Below, piece after piece: positions 1 to 12,053 of a stretch of 64,000 nucleotides of DNA. Position 1 is the stretch's first letter. Every line of letters begins with the position of its first letter. The notes beneath the pieces are model-generated. The model saw only the letters and a list, made by a program, of their open reading frames with translations. It did no database searches and was not told the DNA's origin. The stretch spans positions 78,994,367-79,058,366 of the forward strand of contig OX638133.1 of the NCBI GenBank assembly GCA_951804985.1. The letters are read 5' to 3'. The DNA comes from Dryomyza anilis. Lineage: Eukaryota > Arthropoda > Insecta > Diptera > Dryomyzidae. Made by a program: the position numbers and the translations under genes.

Positions 1-24
1 AAATAAAAAAAACTTAAATAATAA

Positions 25-796
25 CGAGTTGGGAAAGTTAGGTCACATGGGCGGATTTTTATAGTCGGTCGGGCCCGACTATGGAATACCCTACACCTTT
101 GGTGGGGATATTAATGTGGGATATTTAATTGCATACCTTAATTTTAAAGTTTTTAATTATGCTGAACCTCCCCACCCTCAGAATATTATTCATATATCAG
201 AAATTTACGTCTTATATCCCCATAAATTAAAAAAATGTATATAAAAGTATAAAAAAACTAAAAAACTTAAAATTTTGAAAGGCTAATATTTCATAGATTT
301 GATTTTAATAATTTACGGATCAAATTTCCACTATGAAAACCCGGCAAATAATGAAAAAAAAGTGGGCGTATCACGCCCATTTTTGGACCACATATTCTTA
401 GGTGAATTCTCATAATACGTTTTAAATTTTATACTTATATCTTGAATACTTTTCGAGTTATTAGTTCCGAAATAGTTATATAAAAGTGACTTGTATGGGA
501 GGTGGGCGTGTCCGTTAACCGATTTGGCTCATTTTCAAACTCAGTTCCTACTTTTGGCTAAAATATATTTCATCACATTCTGATCAGTATTTCTCAAGTT
601 ATTCTGTATTCGGACAGCAAGACGGCAAGACAGCAAGACAGCAAGACGGACAGACAGACGGACATGGCTAAACGGACTCGGGTAGTGATGCTGATCAAGA
701 ATATATATACTTTTCCATACCGGACACGCCTCCTAAGGGGCGTTACAATATATGCACAAAGTTAATATACCCTGTACCTCATAGGTGTAGGGTATA
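25..796 (+). mobile_element. mini-me/DINE-1-like element, family A copy 1
   Basis: The left end reads CGAGTTGGGAAAGTTAGGTC and is followed by a 'gtcggtcgggcccgac' palindrome. The right part has the dipteran mini-me core: a GACA/GACG/CAAGA tract, then 'gctgatcaagaatatatatacttttcc' split around TGATCA, and it ends in 'tgtagggtata'. A second copy lies at 27861-28642 in the same orientation and shares the long AT-rich interior. Mini-me/DINE-1 elements are regarded as non-autonomous Helitron-type elements, and no ORF of note is present. The family-A core differs from family B by a purine-rich 'gacagcaagac' repeat and a 'cctcctaaggggcg' segment. Confidence 0.8.
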
Positions 797-804
797 ATGA
801 ACAT

Positions 805-2110
805 TTTGGTGGGTGTTTTCAACTTCAAGTAGGAGCATCCTTAAGCTTAAGATTTTATTCAAAATTGGTGAAATTTTAGGAGGTTATTAAAAGATTCAAT
901 CTCTAATTGTTTAAGCCTATTTCGATTCAAAACAAATTTATTTAGATGGTAAAAAAGTTACAGAAAATATTGGATACATTTGTAGAGCAAATTCCGAAAA
1001 TGGCATCAGTTTAGTCAAATTGCCTCTAGTTTTTGAGATATAGCCCATTTCATAATCCCGCATTAGTTTAGTCTTATTTTGTATTTAAAATTCAATCAAA
1101 AGAAAAATATGAAAGTATTTTACTACCAAAATTTTTCAACTTCTTAAAAAAAAATTAATTTCTCTTGCTTATATCTCGCAAACAATTTTTTTCACGCATT
1201 AATTCAAATGTTTGTATTGTGAGCGATATTTTTATGCGTCTAATATCGAAAAGACATTTTCATAATTTTCGTTTGTTGGAATTTTAAAAATAAAAGAAGA
1301 CCAAAATAATGATAAATTGAAAAATGGCCTTTTTCTCAAAAACTATAGCCAATTTGACAATACAAAACTTTTTTCGGAATAAGCGCCACAAATGCATCCA
1401 ATATTTTTTTTACTGCACCATAATGATTGTAGAGCAGTGTTATTAATAAAGAACTACAATGGTTAAAAGAAAAAAAAATTTAGGTATTGACCACCAAAAT
1501 CAGTTTTATAACTTTTGGACCACAATTTCTTATTATATTTCTGATGTTTGTGATAGAGGTTTTAATAACGACCAAACCACTACAAAAAGCATTTCATTAC
1601 ATTTAAATGAGCCCCAATTTTTCTATAACTAACTTATGGTTTACGTGCAAAATGTTGAATTTCAACGAAATTATCCGATGAGTGCTAAGTTTCTATTAAC
1701 TCGAATATAGTGGTGGATTGCCCGACATAACTTATTTGCACACATTTACCTTCAACAAACAAAGGTGAAGCAAAAAAATGAGTAATTTCTATAGGTTATT
1801 ATTCGATGTTGCTGATCCTTCATGGTTTCTTTTTGTGCCATTTTTAAATTCAACCACTTTGCACTATACGTGTTTTCCTATCTAATAAAAAACCGATGAC
1901 AACTTTTAAATAAAGAATTACAGATACTTTTCAACTTGAAGGGCTTTCTTGATATATTTTGAATGTAGAGTTGTACTCAGAGAAGTATAAAATTTACTAC
2001 TTTTGTACTTTTGTAATAATATTTCTTAAAAAATATAAAATTTTGACAAAATCATGGCGTCTTAAGGGGGGCGATCGCACCTTCTGCAACCCCCCCCTGT
2101 GGATCCCACA
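805..2110. other. Non-coding; contains a foldback inverted repeat and a dispersed repeat fragment
   Basis: No gene is seen. Positions 955-1045 ('atattggatacatttg..agcaaattccgaaaa..tttttgagat') recur inverted at about 1327-1425, giving arms of ~90 bp around a ~280-bp AT-rich loop. Positions 815-960 resemble the tandem unit at 39930-40200 ('gcataagattttatt.aaaatt..tgaaattttaggag'). Confidence 0.6.
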
Positions 2111-2166
2111 CTGGGCTTAGACCGACTTTAACTATAAAATGTCCCTACTTTTAAATTTTGCAATGT

Positions 2167-5109
2167 GATCTAACCTTCTCAACTGGTTTTGATTTTATGA
2201 TTTTTTATATTCGATATCATTATGAGATCCACGTTATCGGACATTTGCTTGGTATCGAACGACAAATTGTCCTCGAATCCTACCCGATTCGATTCGATAT
2301 CTCATCGAGGCTGTTTCGAGATATCGAGGATTTTATTCGATATCGATTACGATTTCGTATCTTTATTATACTACAATACGTTCTACGATGTACGCAGATG
2401 TCATAACGAGATAATGAAGTTAATTCAAATATCAAAATAAGAAAAACAACGATTCTTGATCGATATCGCATCGAATATTGAGATTGAATTGTACGAAACT
2501 TTTTATCGCAGTCTGTTCGAAAAAACTTCGATCATCGAAGAGTTCCGAGGCATGGTAGACTGGGACATGATAGGTAGATATCGTTGTATTTTGTCGAAAT
2601 GTTCGAGATTTTTATGGAATCGAATTGATATCGAAATGAAAAATGATAAAAGCTTCAAAATATTGCGATATCGATGTAATAAATGTTTGAATATCGTAAA
2701 TTGTCACGAAATTAAAATGTTCGAGCAATTTTAAAATTTATAACCTATGAAGCTACGAGATCGAATATTATTTATTAATGCTGGTTTGAGAAAGCTATCT
2801 AATTGATTTATTTATATAGAAAACACAAATTCAAAAATTATTCATTAGATCCACTAAAATCAGGTTATGAAAACCCTAGTAGAATGGTCCATTAACAAAA
2901 ACTTATCAATGTATTTATAGAGTATCTACTATATTTAACAAAACTATATATATTTAACTTAAATTCTCATCTACCAATTAATGCTTTGTCCTAATCCGTT
3001 ACAGTTACAGGGTCAGTTATATAGTCAGTTATATATCAGTCACATGGTCAGTGGCAAGGCCAGTTATTTGACACAATTACATAATAATGATCATGACTTC
3101 CCAAATAGATCAATTTATATTAGGCATCATTCATATATTATTACGCTTCCGATCTAACCTTCTCAACTGGTTTTGATTTTATGATTTGTCATTCTATTCG
3201 ATATCATTATGAGATGCACGAACGACAAATTGTCCTACCTGAATCGATTCGATATCACATCGAGGCTGTTTCGAGATATCGAGAAATTTATTCGATCTCG
3301 ATTACGATTTCGCATCTTTATTATACTACAATTCGTTCTAAGATGTACGCAGATGTCGTAACGAGATAATGAAGTTAATTCAAAATAAGAAAAATAACGA
3401 TTCTTGATCGATATCGCATCGAATATTGAGATTGAAATGTACTAAACTTTTTATCGCAGTTAGTTCGACAAAACTTCGATCATCGAAGAGTTTCGAGACA
3501 TGGTGGACTTGAACATGATAGGTAGATATCGATGTATTTTGTCGAAATGTTCGAGATTTTTATGGAATCGAATTGATATCGAAATGAAAAATGATAAAAT
3601 CTTCAAAATATTGCAATATCGATGTAATAAATGTTTGAATATCGTAAATTGTCACGAAATTAAAATGTTCGAGCAATTTTAAAATTTATAACCTATGAAA
3701 CTACGAGATCGAATTTTATTTATTAATGCTAGTTTGAGAAAGCTATTTAATTGATTTATTTATATATAAAACACAAATTCAAAAATTATTCATTAGATCC
3801 ACTAAAATCAGGTTATGAAAACCCTAGTAGAATGGTCCATTAACAAAAACTTATCAATGTATTTATAGAGTATCTACTATATTTAACAAAACTATATATA
3901 TTTAATTTAAATTCTCGTATTCCAATTAATGCTTTGTCCTAATCCGTCACAGTTACAGGGTCATTTATATAGTCAGTTACGTGATCAGTGACATGGTCAA
4001 TGGCAAGGCCAGTTATTTCATACAATTACATAATAATGATCAAGACTTCCCAAATAGATCAATTTATATTAGGCATCATTCATATATTATTACGCTTCCG
4101 ATCTAATCTTCTCAACTGGTTTTGATTTTATGATTTGTCATTCTATTCGATATCATTATGAGATGCACGTTATCGGACATTTACTTGGTATCGAACGACA
4201 AATTGTCCTACCCGATTAGATTCGATATCACTTCGAGGCTGTTTCGAGATATCGAGGATTTTATTCGATCTCGATTACGATTTCGTATCTTTATTATACT
4301 ACAATTCGTTCTAAGATGTACTCAGATGTCGCAACGAGATAATGAAGTTAATTCAAATTAAGAAAAATAACGATTCATGATCGATATCGCATCGAATATT
4401 GAGATTGAATTGTACGAAACTTTTTATCGCAGTTAGTTCGAAAAAACTTCGATCACCGAACAGTTCCGAGACATGGTAGACTGGGACATGATAGGTATAT
4501 ATCGATGTATTTTCTCGATGTGTTCGAGATTTTTATCGAAATGAAAAATGATCAAAGCTAGAATTCGCTTCAAAAATATTGCGATATCGATGTAATAAAT
4601 GTTTGAATATCGTAAATTGTGACGAAATTAAAATGTTCGAGCAATTTTAAAATTTATAACCTATGAAGCTACGAGATCGAATTTTATTTATTAATGGTGG
4701 TTTGAGAAAGCTTCGAGGCACCGAAGATCTCGAAGGTAGCCTAGGATGGTATCTCATTGATTTATTTATATAGAAAATTCAAAATTAAAAATCATTCATT
4801 GGATCCACTAAAATCAGGTATAAAAACCCTAGTAGAAAGGTCCATCGACAAAAACTTATCAATGTATTTATAGAGTATAGAATATGTTTAATAAAACCTG
4901 TTTTTAATTGCTTGTCTTTCACTTAATGCTTTGTCCTAACCCGTTACAGTTAGATGATCAGTTATATAATCAGTTATATAGTCAGTTACGTGATCAGTGA
5001 CATGGTCAGTGGCAAGGCCAGTTATTTGACACAATTACATGATAATGATCATGACTTCCCAAATACATCAATTTATATAAGGCATGATTCATGTATTATT
5101 TCGCTCCCG
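2167..5109. repeat. Three-copy head-to-tail tandem array of ~950-1010 bp units
   Basis: Units begin at 2167, 3151 and 4100 with 'gatctaaccttctcaactgg' (the second T is variant in copy 3). The units run about 984, 949 and 1010 bp, the third ending near 5109 at a decayed version of the junction 'ttacgcttcc'. All share a block rich in TCGATATCGA-like palindromes, then 'cctatgaagctacgagatcgaat' split by one or two changes, then repeated 'cagttatatagtcagt' short repeats. Short ORFs (60-92 codons) recur in every unit but are not conserved across frames, so coding is unlikely. The unit start is the reverse complement of the left end of mini-me family B, and just upstream (2118-2190) a longer decayed piece of that left end lies in minus orientation. 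Confidence 0.9.
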
Positions 5110-5112
5110 TTG

Positions 5113-6789
5113 GATGCCTTAATTAACTAAGCCATAAAACTATTATATATAATTATAAGTCTTTATAAAAAAACATTGTAAATAAAATCAACATCGTCAC
5201 TAATTAATATGTTATCTAAATAAAGCTCTATCACTTTAAAAGCGATTTGTGGAATGTGAAAACACCAAAACATTGAATAATTAAATCATTAAATGTAAAA
5301 TATTTACAATTACAAATGTAGATATTTAGTAAGTTTACATAAAAGCAAATGTTAGTTGATCTTCAATTTGTTTAAAATGTTCAATGAATAACCTTTAGAG
5401 CAACAAAAAATTAAACAATCAATGATTTTCGCGGCATCTTTTAATTGCCTCCAGAGATAAAAACCTTGATTGGTGAGTAATACTTTGAATAAAACTGGAT
5501 CGAGTTCTTTATAATAATTGCGAAGAACAAAAAACATCATTGCAACAGTTTAGAGAATTCTAAGCAACTTAATTATTAGTTATGATGCACAATTGTCAAA
5601 CCACTTAATCAAGATCATCAAGTTTTTCATTTATGTCATTTATGATATTTATGAATGGTATTTCAATTAATAACCGAAATACCATTCATAAATGGTATGT
5701 TGCAATGTAAATGGTAAATTGCAATTATGTATAATTCAAAGTATATTTTAGCCTAATTTCAAAAATAAAAATATATAAAAATAATTAAAAAATAAAACTA
5801 CGGAAATCATAAAGCACCTAAACTGGACATATGAACTGCAAAAAATAGTTGAAATATTGTGACACAACTTGTCACCACCACCCATATAAACGTTTGACAA
5901 CCGATCCATATTTGTGTTGAGATTGTTGCAAGTTGTTTTTTTGTTAGCCCTAATTTTTTGAACGTACATAATTTAATTTTGATTTAATTTAATGTCGCAT
6001 TTAATTCTGCGTACGTCAACAGCAACAACTATAATTGCAACAACAACTATTATAATTGCAACAACAACACAATTGCTGCAAGCAACATGATGCTGTCGGC
6101 GATTACTTGCAACAACACAGCTGCTGTGTCCAACAATCTCGAATCAACTTTTTGTTTGTGCAAAATAATGAATTATGAATTTTTATTGTATTTGATTGAA
6201 ATGGCATTTATTTGTTGTTGTTGTTGGTAGTATACGCACAAGAACAACAACAACTTCTAACATTTGGTCGTCATGTTGGCTAGCGTGGAAACGCGTCTAA
6301 AATGTTTCATATTTTTTATAGAACCTACACTGATAAATAGAAAAAATATTTGTTTTCCAAAAATTTAAAAGTTTTGTTCGAAAATATTTTGCGGATAATT
6401 TTCCAAAAATGATTTCATTTCAAGGAAGGTACATTTAATCATATTCCTCTCACGAACTTCTCTCTATCTTTTTACATTCTTTGTTAATGAATATGATTGG
6501 TACAATTACAATGGACTTATTCGGCATAATCATTAATTTATCTAATTACTATCGTAATTATTGATTATAGTTGACTTTTAATTGCATGGTTGCTGAAATT
6601 AAGTCATTATTATTTTATATTATACAATTGTATTGAAAATCATTCATCATTGGACTTTGAACATAATAGGTAATTATACCTAAGTACTATATATAATATG
6701 ATCGCTGAAAATAAATTCCTTTCAATCAGTTTTTATGGATAAGTGACCTAAAGTAAAAGGAGTTGCTTTGAAAAACGTTAATTTCATCT
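5113..6789. other. Non-coding AT-rich stretch with CAA/TTG trinucleotide runs
   Basis: No gene recognised. A 62-codon minus ORF at 5352-5540 has unremarkable composition and no recognisable domain. Positions 6005-6260 are unusually rich in CAACAA and TTGTTG runs around 'ataattgcaacaacaac', a pattern common in fly non-coding and UTR DNA. Confidence 0.5.
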
Positions 6790-7926
6790 GGTATATGGAT
6801 TTTCATGCTATATGAGGTATATATAAAAATGGGCACATCGCAGATCACAACCAACCGATCACATCTATTTTTAATACCCAACATCATAGATATACAAGGA
6901 ATTTAACTACAGAATTGCATCGAATTATTTCTGTTTCTTTTTCTTTAATGATTATAGTGCAATATGTGAACAGAGGGACGTCCATCGAAAAATCGTTTTT
7001 TAAAATAAGAGAAAAAAGATTTTAAAAACAAGTACTTTTATATGAAAATATTTGCTACGATGAACAAAATTTGTATGTTATAATATAATTGGACCATATA
7101 GTTTTTATCGACACAAACATAAAATTTGTCTGTCATAACATTGCCATGGGCTAGTGGCTAGTGGAGACGTGGTGTCAAAAATAGTATCACTTTTAAAGCA
7201 ACATTGACATCACTATTGAAATAATTTTAACAAGAAAACTTTATGCCTATAATTCATTTTTCCTCTGAAAAAGAATATATTAATTGTATAACGATGTTAC
7301 TGTTTTTTAATGGAATTTCTTTTGCGGTTCACGTAAAAGTTAATATTTTCCCCAACAGTGCAAAACTGTTGAAAAACAGCAAAATGGAAACGAATGCTCG
7401 TTATAGAAATCATAGACTCCTTTTCAGAGAAAATATATTTTGTATGCCCTTATAATACGTTATAGTAATGTTGATAGGAAAAATGTGTATGTCCTGGCAA
7501 ATATTTACATATTTCAATATTTTAACAGCAAAAAGTATTTGTTTAACAACCTATTGTTCTCATAGTGTGAAGAAAAAAAGAGTATGCTGTTAAAATTAAC
7601 ATACTCAAATCATACACCCAGAAAACGGATTTGTTGCCCTACCAAATTATTGAGTTAGGTAACAAACCGATAAATTACTAGTAATAGCCACCTTATTCGG
7701 TTGTGGCAACATTCAAGTCGGTAAGCTTAAGGTTGTAACAATCTCCAAGTATGTTAGCATGATGTTATGGCAACCAGTAAATCGGTTAAAACAATCGACT
7801 TCCTTGTTTTTTTTTGTTTTGTTTTCTAGGTTTTTGATTTTTCAACGGAATTATGGTTACGACCAGTCATTTGCGTAGATAGGGGTGGGAATTACAGGGG
7901 TTAAAGCCTAAAATTCAAATAAAAAA
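6790..7926. other. Non-coding; decayed mini-me and MITE fragments
   Basis: Positions 6800-6890 ('atatgaggtat...gcacatcgcagatcacaa.caaccgatc') align with the interior of mini-me family B, so an apparent TATA box there belongs to the repeat. Positions 7080-7185 match MITE family F in inverse ('cgacacaaacataaaatttg', 'ctagtggagac'). Positions 7620-7810 share 'gttgtggcaac..caagtcggtaag' with 61735-61845. Confidence 0.5.
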
Positions 7927-8498
7927 ACCAGTTGGGAAGGTTAGATCACATGGGAAATTTTAAAGTAGGTGTAATTATGATAGTTAGGATTATCAAAATT
8001 ATAGTCGGTCTAAGCCGACTATAAATACCCTACACATATGTGTGGTTACCATTCAAAGTGATATATAGGTCACCAGGGTATACGAATCCTGAAAATAACT
8101 ACAAACATTCAATCGCTGAAGAATTTCCATTCATTTGATACCCATATTTACAAATGGGTAGGTGTACCGATTTATTCGATTTTTTTTTTTGTGAACCACA
8201 AGTCTTTTTGCCGGAAAACATTATTATAATGTATTTGAGCATGATATCAATATATATTTGATCAAAAAAGTTTACCTAAGCACGTATACATAAAAATTGA
8301 TCTTTATATGTACATTTTATATGAGGTATTTGAACATAAGTGGTCGGATCATAGGTCACAATGGACCGATCTCGCACATACAGCGTAGGTATATTATTAT
8401 TCTAAGTTATAAGTTTCATTTATCTAGCTCTTCTATTTTAAAAGTAGTAGGGATTTCAACAGACAGACAGACAGACAGACAGACGGACAGACGGACAG

Positions 8499-8560
<62 letters not shown>

Positions 8561-8762
8561 GGACAGACAGACGGACAGACAGACAGACGGACAGACAGAC
8601 AGACGGACAGACAGACGGACAGACGGACATCGCTAAATCGACTCAGGAGGTCATGCTGATCAAGAATATATATACTTTTCCATACCGGAGATGCTTCCTT
8701 CTGGGTGTTACAAACGGCGTACCAAACTGAATATACCCTTTCACTCTTAGTGTAGGGTATAA
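7927..8762 (+). mobile_element. mini-me/DINE-1-like element, family B copy 1, with expanded GACA/GACG microsatellite
   Basis: The left end reads CAGTTGGGAAGGTTAGATC, followed by 'gtcggtctaagccgac', a palindrome just before 'aaataccctacacatatgtg'. The right end is 'accctttcactcttagtgta' followed by 'gggtata'. Between them lies a GACA/GACG tract of about 175 bp (8458-8631), the longest in the window. The apparent 120-aa and 65-aa ORFs here are microsatellite translations (TDRQ and SVCL repeats), not genes. Confidence 0.9.
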
Positions 8763-10110
8763 AAACAACAATTGTAAAAATATATTACATAGAACCTATC
8801 CACAAAAGCATAATAAAAAATGTTTGCGAACATGAGGTCACTGCAACCGAATTGCAGTTGCGCAGGCTAACATATCGGTTATAGGAAAATAAGATACGGG
8901 AATATGACGGACATGACAACAAATATATTTCGGTTGCCATAATGAAATTTTATGCCAAAGGAGGATAGTTCTGTGTGTACAAAAATGATAACCATGTAAC
9001 AAATTTTGTTGAGTTGTGAAAATCTTAAAGAACTTAGGGATTAGTTCAATATCTATATTAAGCATTCTTTCCTGAACACTTGACAATTTTCACAGAACTG
9101 TTTAGTTTCAAAAATCAGAGAATAATGAAAAAGAAACTTGTGAAAATCCAATCACATTAAATGGGAAAAATATAATATTTAGGCCTCGAATGGGTTCGAA
9201 TATAGGAATGGTAAAAATTAAAAGAAGTCTTGAAGTCAATTTTAATTTCTATTCAACTTTTGTGCAATTTAGATTTCTTTCAGTATATACATACGCTGCA
9301 AAAAATTTGATATTTTTAATTGGTTTCCTATAGCAACTGTAATTTTTAATACAAATTTACTATGGCAACCATTGTTGCCATGGAGCTCCTCAAGCACGCG
9401 TATGGTGTCAAAATGGTAGCATTGCAGCCTCTGGGGATTATTTAATTGTTGTTAGTGTAAAATATTATTTATTTTAGACTTTTAATGTTAGTTTACAAAT
9501 TGTTTTGTAAGTTGCCGACATTATTCCGCTCTCTTTCGATAACTATATCACAGTCCGACTGTTTGTTTGTCAGTTTGTATCTACTCATATTATGTGTTAT
9601 TAGATCTTAGCTTTAACTACATTTTTTTAAAGTATTGCTTAACTCAAAAAATCAAGTGCCTTTTTTGAGCAAATGCACCATATCTATATAGTACGTGCCA
9701 AAATGTTGCAAATACTTGTTAAAGATTTTTCTTTTTGGTTTAGTTCAAAAATCAACGATACAATTTTGACCACATTTTGATCATTATCGTTTTATATATA
9801 TCTTTTCTTTGAATTTTTGATTCTGGTTCAATATTATTTTATTTGGGTGCAGTCCTTTTATAATATGAATAATTTAAATAAATCCAATTGATTGAAACAT
9901 ACTGCAATTGCCTTTTAAAAACGTTTCATATCGTAAACCAAAACCGATATTAATATACAAAGAAAGCGATATAAGAAAAAAAAACCTATTTAAGTTTTAA
10001 AAGCTAAATAGCTTGGGGAATATGTAATATTATTAGCATTCAGAAGGGAATGCCCCATTAAGTACTTAATGGTACGACATATTAATTCAAAAGTTTTCTA
10101 ATTTATTTGA
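8763..10110. other. Intergenic, nothing recognised
   Basis: AT-rich DNA. The ORF at 8838-9086 (-) has no recognisable features. There are no splice-supported exons or terminal repeats that I could pair. Confidence 0.4.
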
Positions 10111-10390
10111 TAATAATATAATAATAATAGTTTGGCACTACAGTCCTATAAGAACTTAGGCCGAGCTCTCTCACCATTTTGAGCTGTGCGTGTTATATTT
10201 GTACTCAAAGTGGTGGGTCCTACAGTTTATTGCCGAATCCGAACCGAATCGTAGGTTTGCCATTTACTACCGAGAGGTAGCGCGGTATAGAAAATGTTTC
10301 TATGAAAAGATGTTGTTAGCCCCAGTCCAGGCCTGAACCGGGCACCTTTTGGCTCGCAGTCCAACGCACTAACCACTGAGCTACCTCGGA
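10111..10390 (-). mobile_element. tRNA-derived SINE (family 1), copy 1
   Basis: Read on the minus strand it starts with a tRNA-like head (box A 'GTAGCTCAGTGGTTAG', loop 'CTGCGAG', box B-like 'GGTTCAGGCC'). This continues into a shared body ('ctataccgcgctacctctcg', 'gtaggacccaccactttgag') and ends in an (ATT)n tail. It carries an internal deletion relative to the copy at 16457-16750. The head carries an anticodon-loop-like GCG, but the tRNA of origin is uncertain. Confidence 0.85.
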
Positions 10391-10851
10391 TAGTATTCGA
10401 AAAATGCAGTACCAATAATTTAATAATTTCAATACTATTATTTTTTAAATAGCATAAATACTACCTGACATACAAGACTGGCAAACCCCATATCTTTGGC
10501 ACAGACGTGATGATATAGGGTCAGCTTAAAAGACACACTATGAATGACACACTCAATAAAGACTTTAAAACAATCTCCGTGTTGGGTCTAATAAGTTCGG
10601 TTCAACAGTATATGTAATACTGTGTAGCGAATTTAAAACTGTGCGTGGCTGTAAAACTGTGTAGTGCCTCTAAAACTGTCGAATGGTGTAGATACTATAT
10701 ATATATATATATATTTTATCATATACACCAACCCATAAACGATTTGATTTATACTATTAAATAATTCGTTAATTATATTAATAGAATTAATTATTGTGTA
10801 CCAATTAATCTTAGTTGCTAAATTTACCTTCAATATTTTTTTCTGTGAAAG
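10391..10851. other. Intergenic, (TA)n at 10696-10714
   Basis: No gene seen. The only landmark is a short TA dinucleotide run within an AT-rich stretch. Confidence 0.4.
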
Positions 10852-11035
10852 ATCACATATTTGATGTGACGAAGGTAGCGGCCAAGTAACTCGGTTTTCT
10901 AAAACGACGTAAGACTTACTTCACTTCTGCTGACTAGCGGAGTGTATACACCACCTATATTCAGCCTAAGATGGAATACAATACGCACATTTAGCATGGG
11001 CTTCAATATCGTGCGATATATTTAATAGGGGATGA
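10852..11035 (+). mobile_element. Decayed 3' fragment of a LINE (same family as 63441-63980)
   Basis: Translation gives FDVTKVAAK, a stop, LGFLKRRKTYF, and further on KMEYNTHI, a stop, then RAIYLIGDE. This parallels the minus-strand copy at the right edge of the window. That order (a short zinc-ribbon-less C-terminal tail after the reverse transcriptase, with 'IQ.RA..LIGD') is the C-terminal tail of Jockey-like LINE ORF2. Several stops and indels show it is dead. Homology is lost after about 11035. Confidence 0.7.
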
Positions 11036-11399
11036 AAAAGAGAAAATTAATTCTTCAGTTGCACGATATATTGGTGGACTATCTCCCTGCGTCCGACAGT
11101 TTTGATATTCAATTAAAAAAAGACCCACCCATATTACTCCAGCTTTCCTCCGTTCCGATCAATATTGTTCATTGCATGAAAAGGGGGTGAAGCTAAATAT
11201 ACAATGTCAATACCTATTCAAGACTCCAGTACAATTTCTACGAGGAACCAATCACGACTCTAGCATGGAATGCCTAATGCCCTGCATAAAGCTACATCTA
11301 TATTTCTGATTTTAGAAATACTTCAAATATTTTATTATTTTTTTTTTTATGATATAATAAAAAAAAATTAACACAAATCTAAAACAACTCCACCAACTG

Positions 11400-11699
11400 A
11401 TGTCTCAGCCCAACAACCACTTAACATTTAACCAAAATTTCAGCCGCACTACCTGCATCTACCGCAATTATTCACCTCGTTATGAGCACTTGGCGCGACG
11501 TCCAGTTCGCGTCATTCATGCAATTATTACGATTTTCGTAAATATTTTTCTTTTGGTTCAATGCACACAAGATGGAGCCACATCGCCAAGATCGTCATTG
11601 TCGTCCACAGCGTCTGCACTGATTCAATTCTACGACGACATGGCAGAACGGCATTTAATCGAGCGCACAACCTTCCGCAATAGACGGACGCCTAACTAA
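11400..11699 (+). CDS. Hypothetical 99-aa ORF with one hydrophobic segment
   Basis: An ATG-to-stop ORF in a locally GC-richer patch. Residues about 37-53 (VRVIHAIITIFVNIFLLV) form one hydrophobic helix, preceded by a basic stretch (ARRPVR) and followed by a Ser/Thr-rich, then Arg-rich tail ending NRRTPN. It could be a type II anchor, an internal signal peptide, or an exon of a larger gene. It lies ~200 bp upstream of the cuticle gene's TATA box on the same strand. I recognise no family. An accidental ORF is possible, but the GC content and length exceed those of other unassigned ORFs nearby. Confidence 0.35.
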   Translation: MSQPNNHLTFNQNFSRTTCIYRNYSPRYEHLARRPVRVIHAIITIFVNIFLLVQCTQDGATSPRSSLSSTASALIQFYDDMAERHLIERTTFRNRRTPN

Positions 11700-11901
11700 A
11701 GCGACCGCAGCAGCCCCCACCGTCCAGCGCTGAACAATGTTCGCGAAATATATATTTGGTTTTTCGCACGATCCACAAAATGCGATCTTTTGGGTGACGA
11801 CTCTGTATGTGTTTTAATTTGTGTGTTTTTTATTTATTTATTTTTATTTTTGTAGTGGCGCATGCGTCGTAAAAACGTTTCACGACTCCGCCAAATCAAA
11901 C

Positions 11902-11909
11902 TATAAAAG
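11902..11909 (+). promoter_or_regulatory. TATA box of the cuticular protein gene
   Basis: TATAAAAG lies ~145 bp upstream of the start codon. An initiator-like TCAGTT sits at 11939-11944, a little farther than the usual ~30 bp, so the exact start site is uncertain. Confidence 0.6.
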
Positions 11910-12053
11910 TGCGTAGATTACAACTTCAAAATGCAGTCTCAGTTTTCCACCTCGTAGAACAAGTTGTGAGCAGCATATTGTGCCAAACGATTGTGTAATA
12001 AACACTTAAGTTTTGAAAAAAAAATTCAATAAATTAAAAAAAAAATCAATATA

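Noticed and set aside
2158..4361. Repeated 60-92-codon ORFs (for example 2456-2734 and 3500-3682)
   Set aside because: They fall in the ~950-bp tandem units. Starts and frames differ between units and indels break them.
6815..6860. TATATAAAA followed by an initiator-like ATCACAACC, resembling a promoter
   Set aside because: The stretch aligns with the mini-me interior (atatgaggtat...gatcataggtcacaatggaccgatc), so it is a decayed repeat.
8297..8659. 120-aa ORF with TDRQ repeats, its minus-strand SVCL counterpart at 8433-8630, and similar ORFs at 22900, 23027, 24149, 44218, 58965 and 59092
   Set aside because: They are translations of mini-me elements and their GACA/GACG tract, repeated at every copy on either strand.
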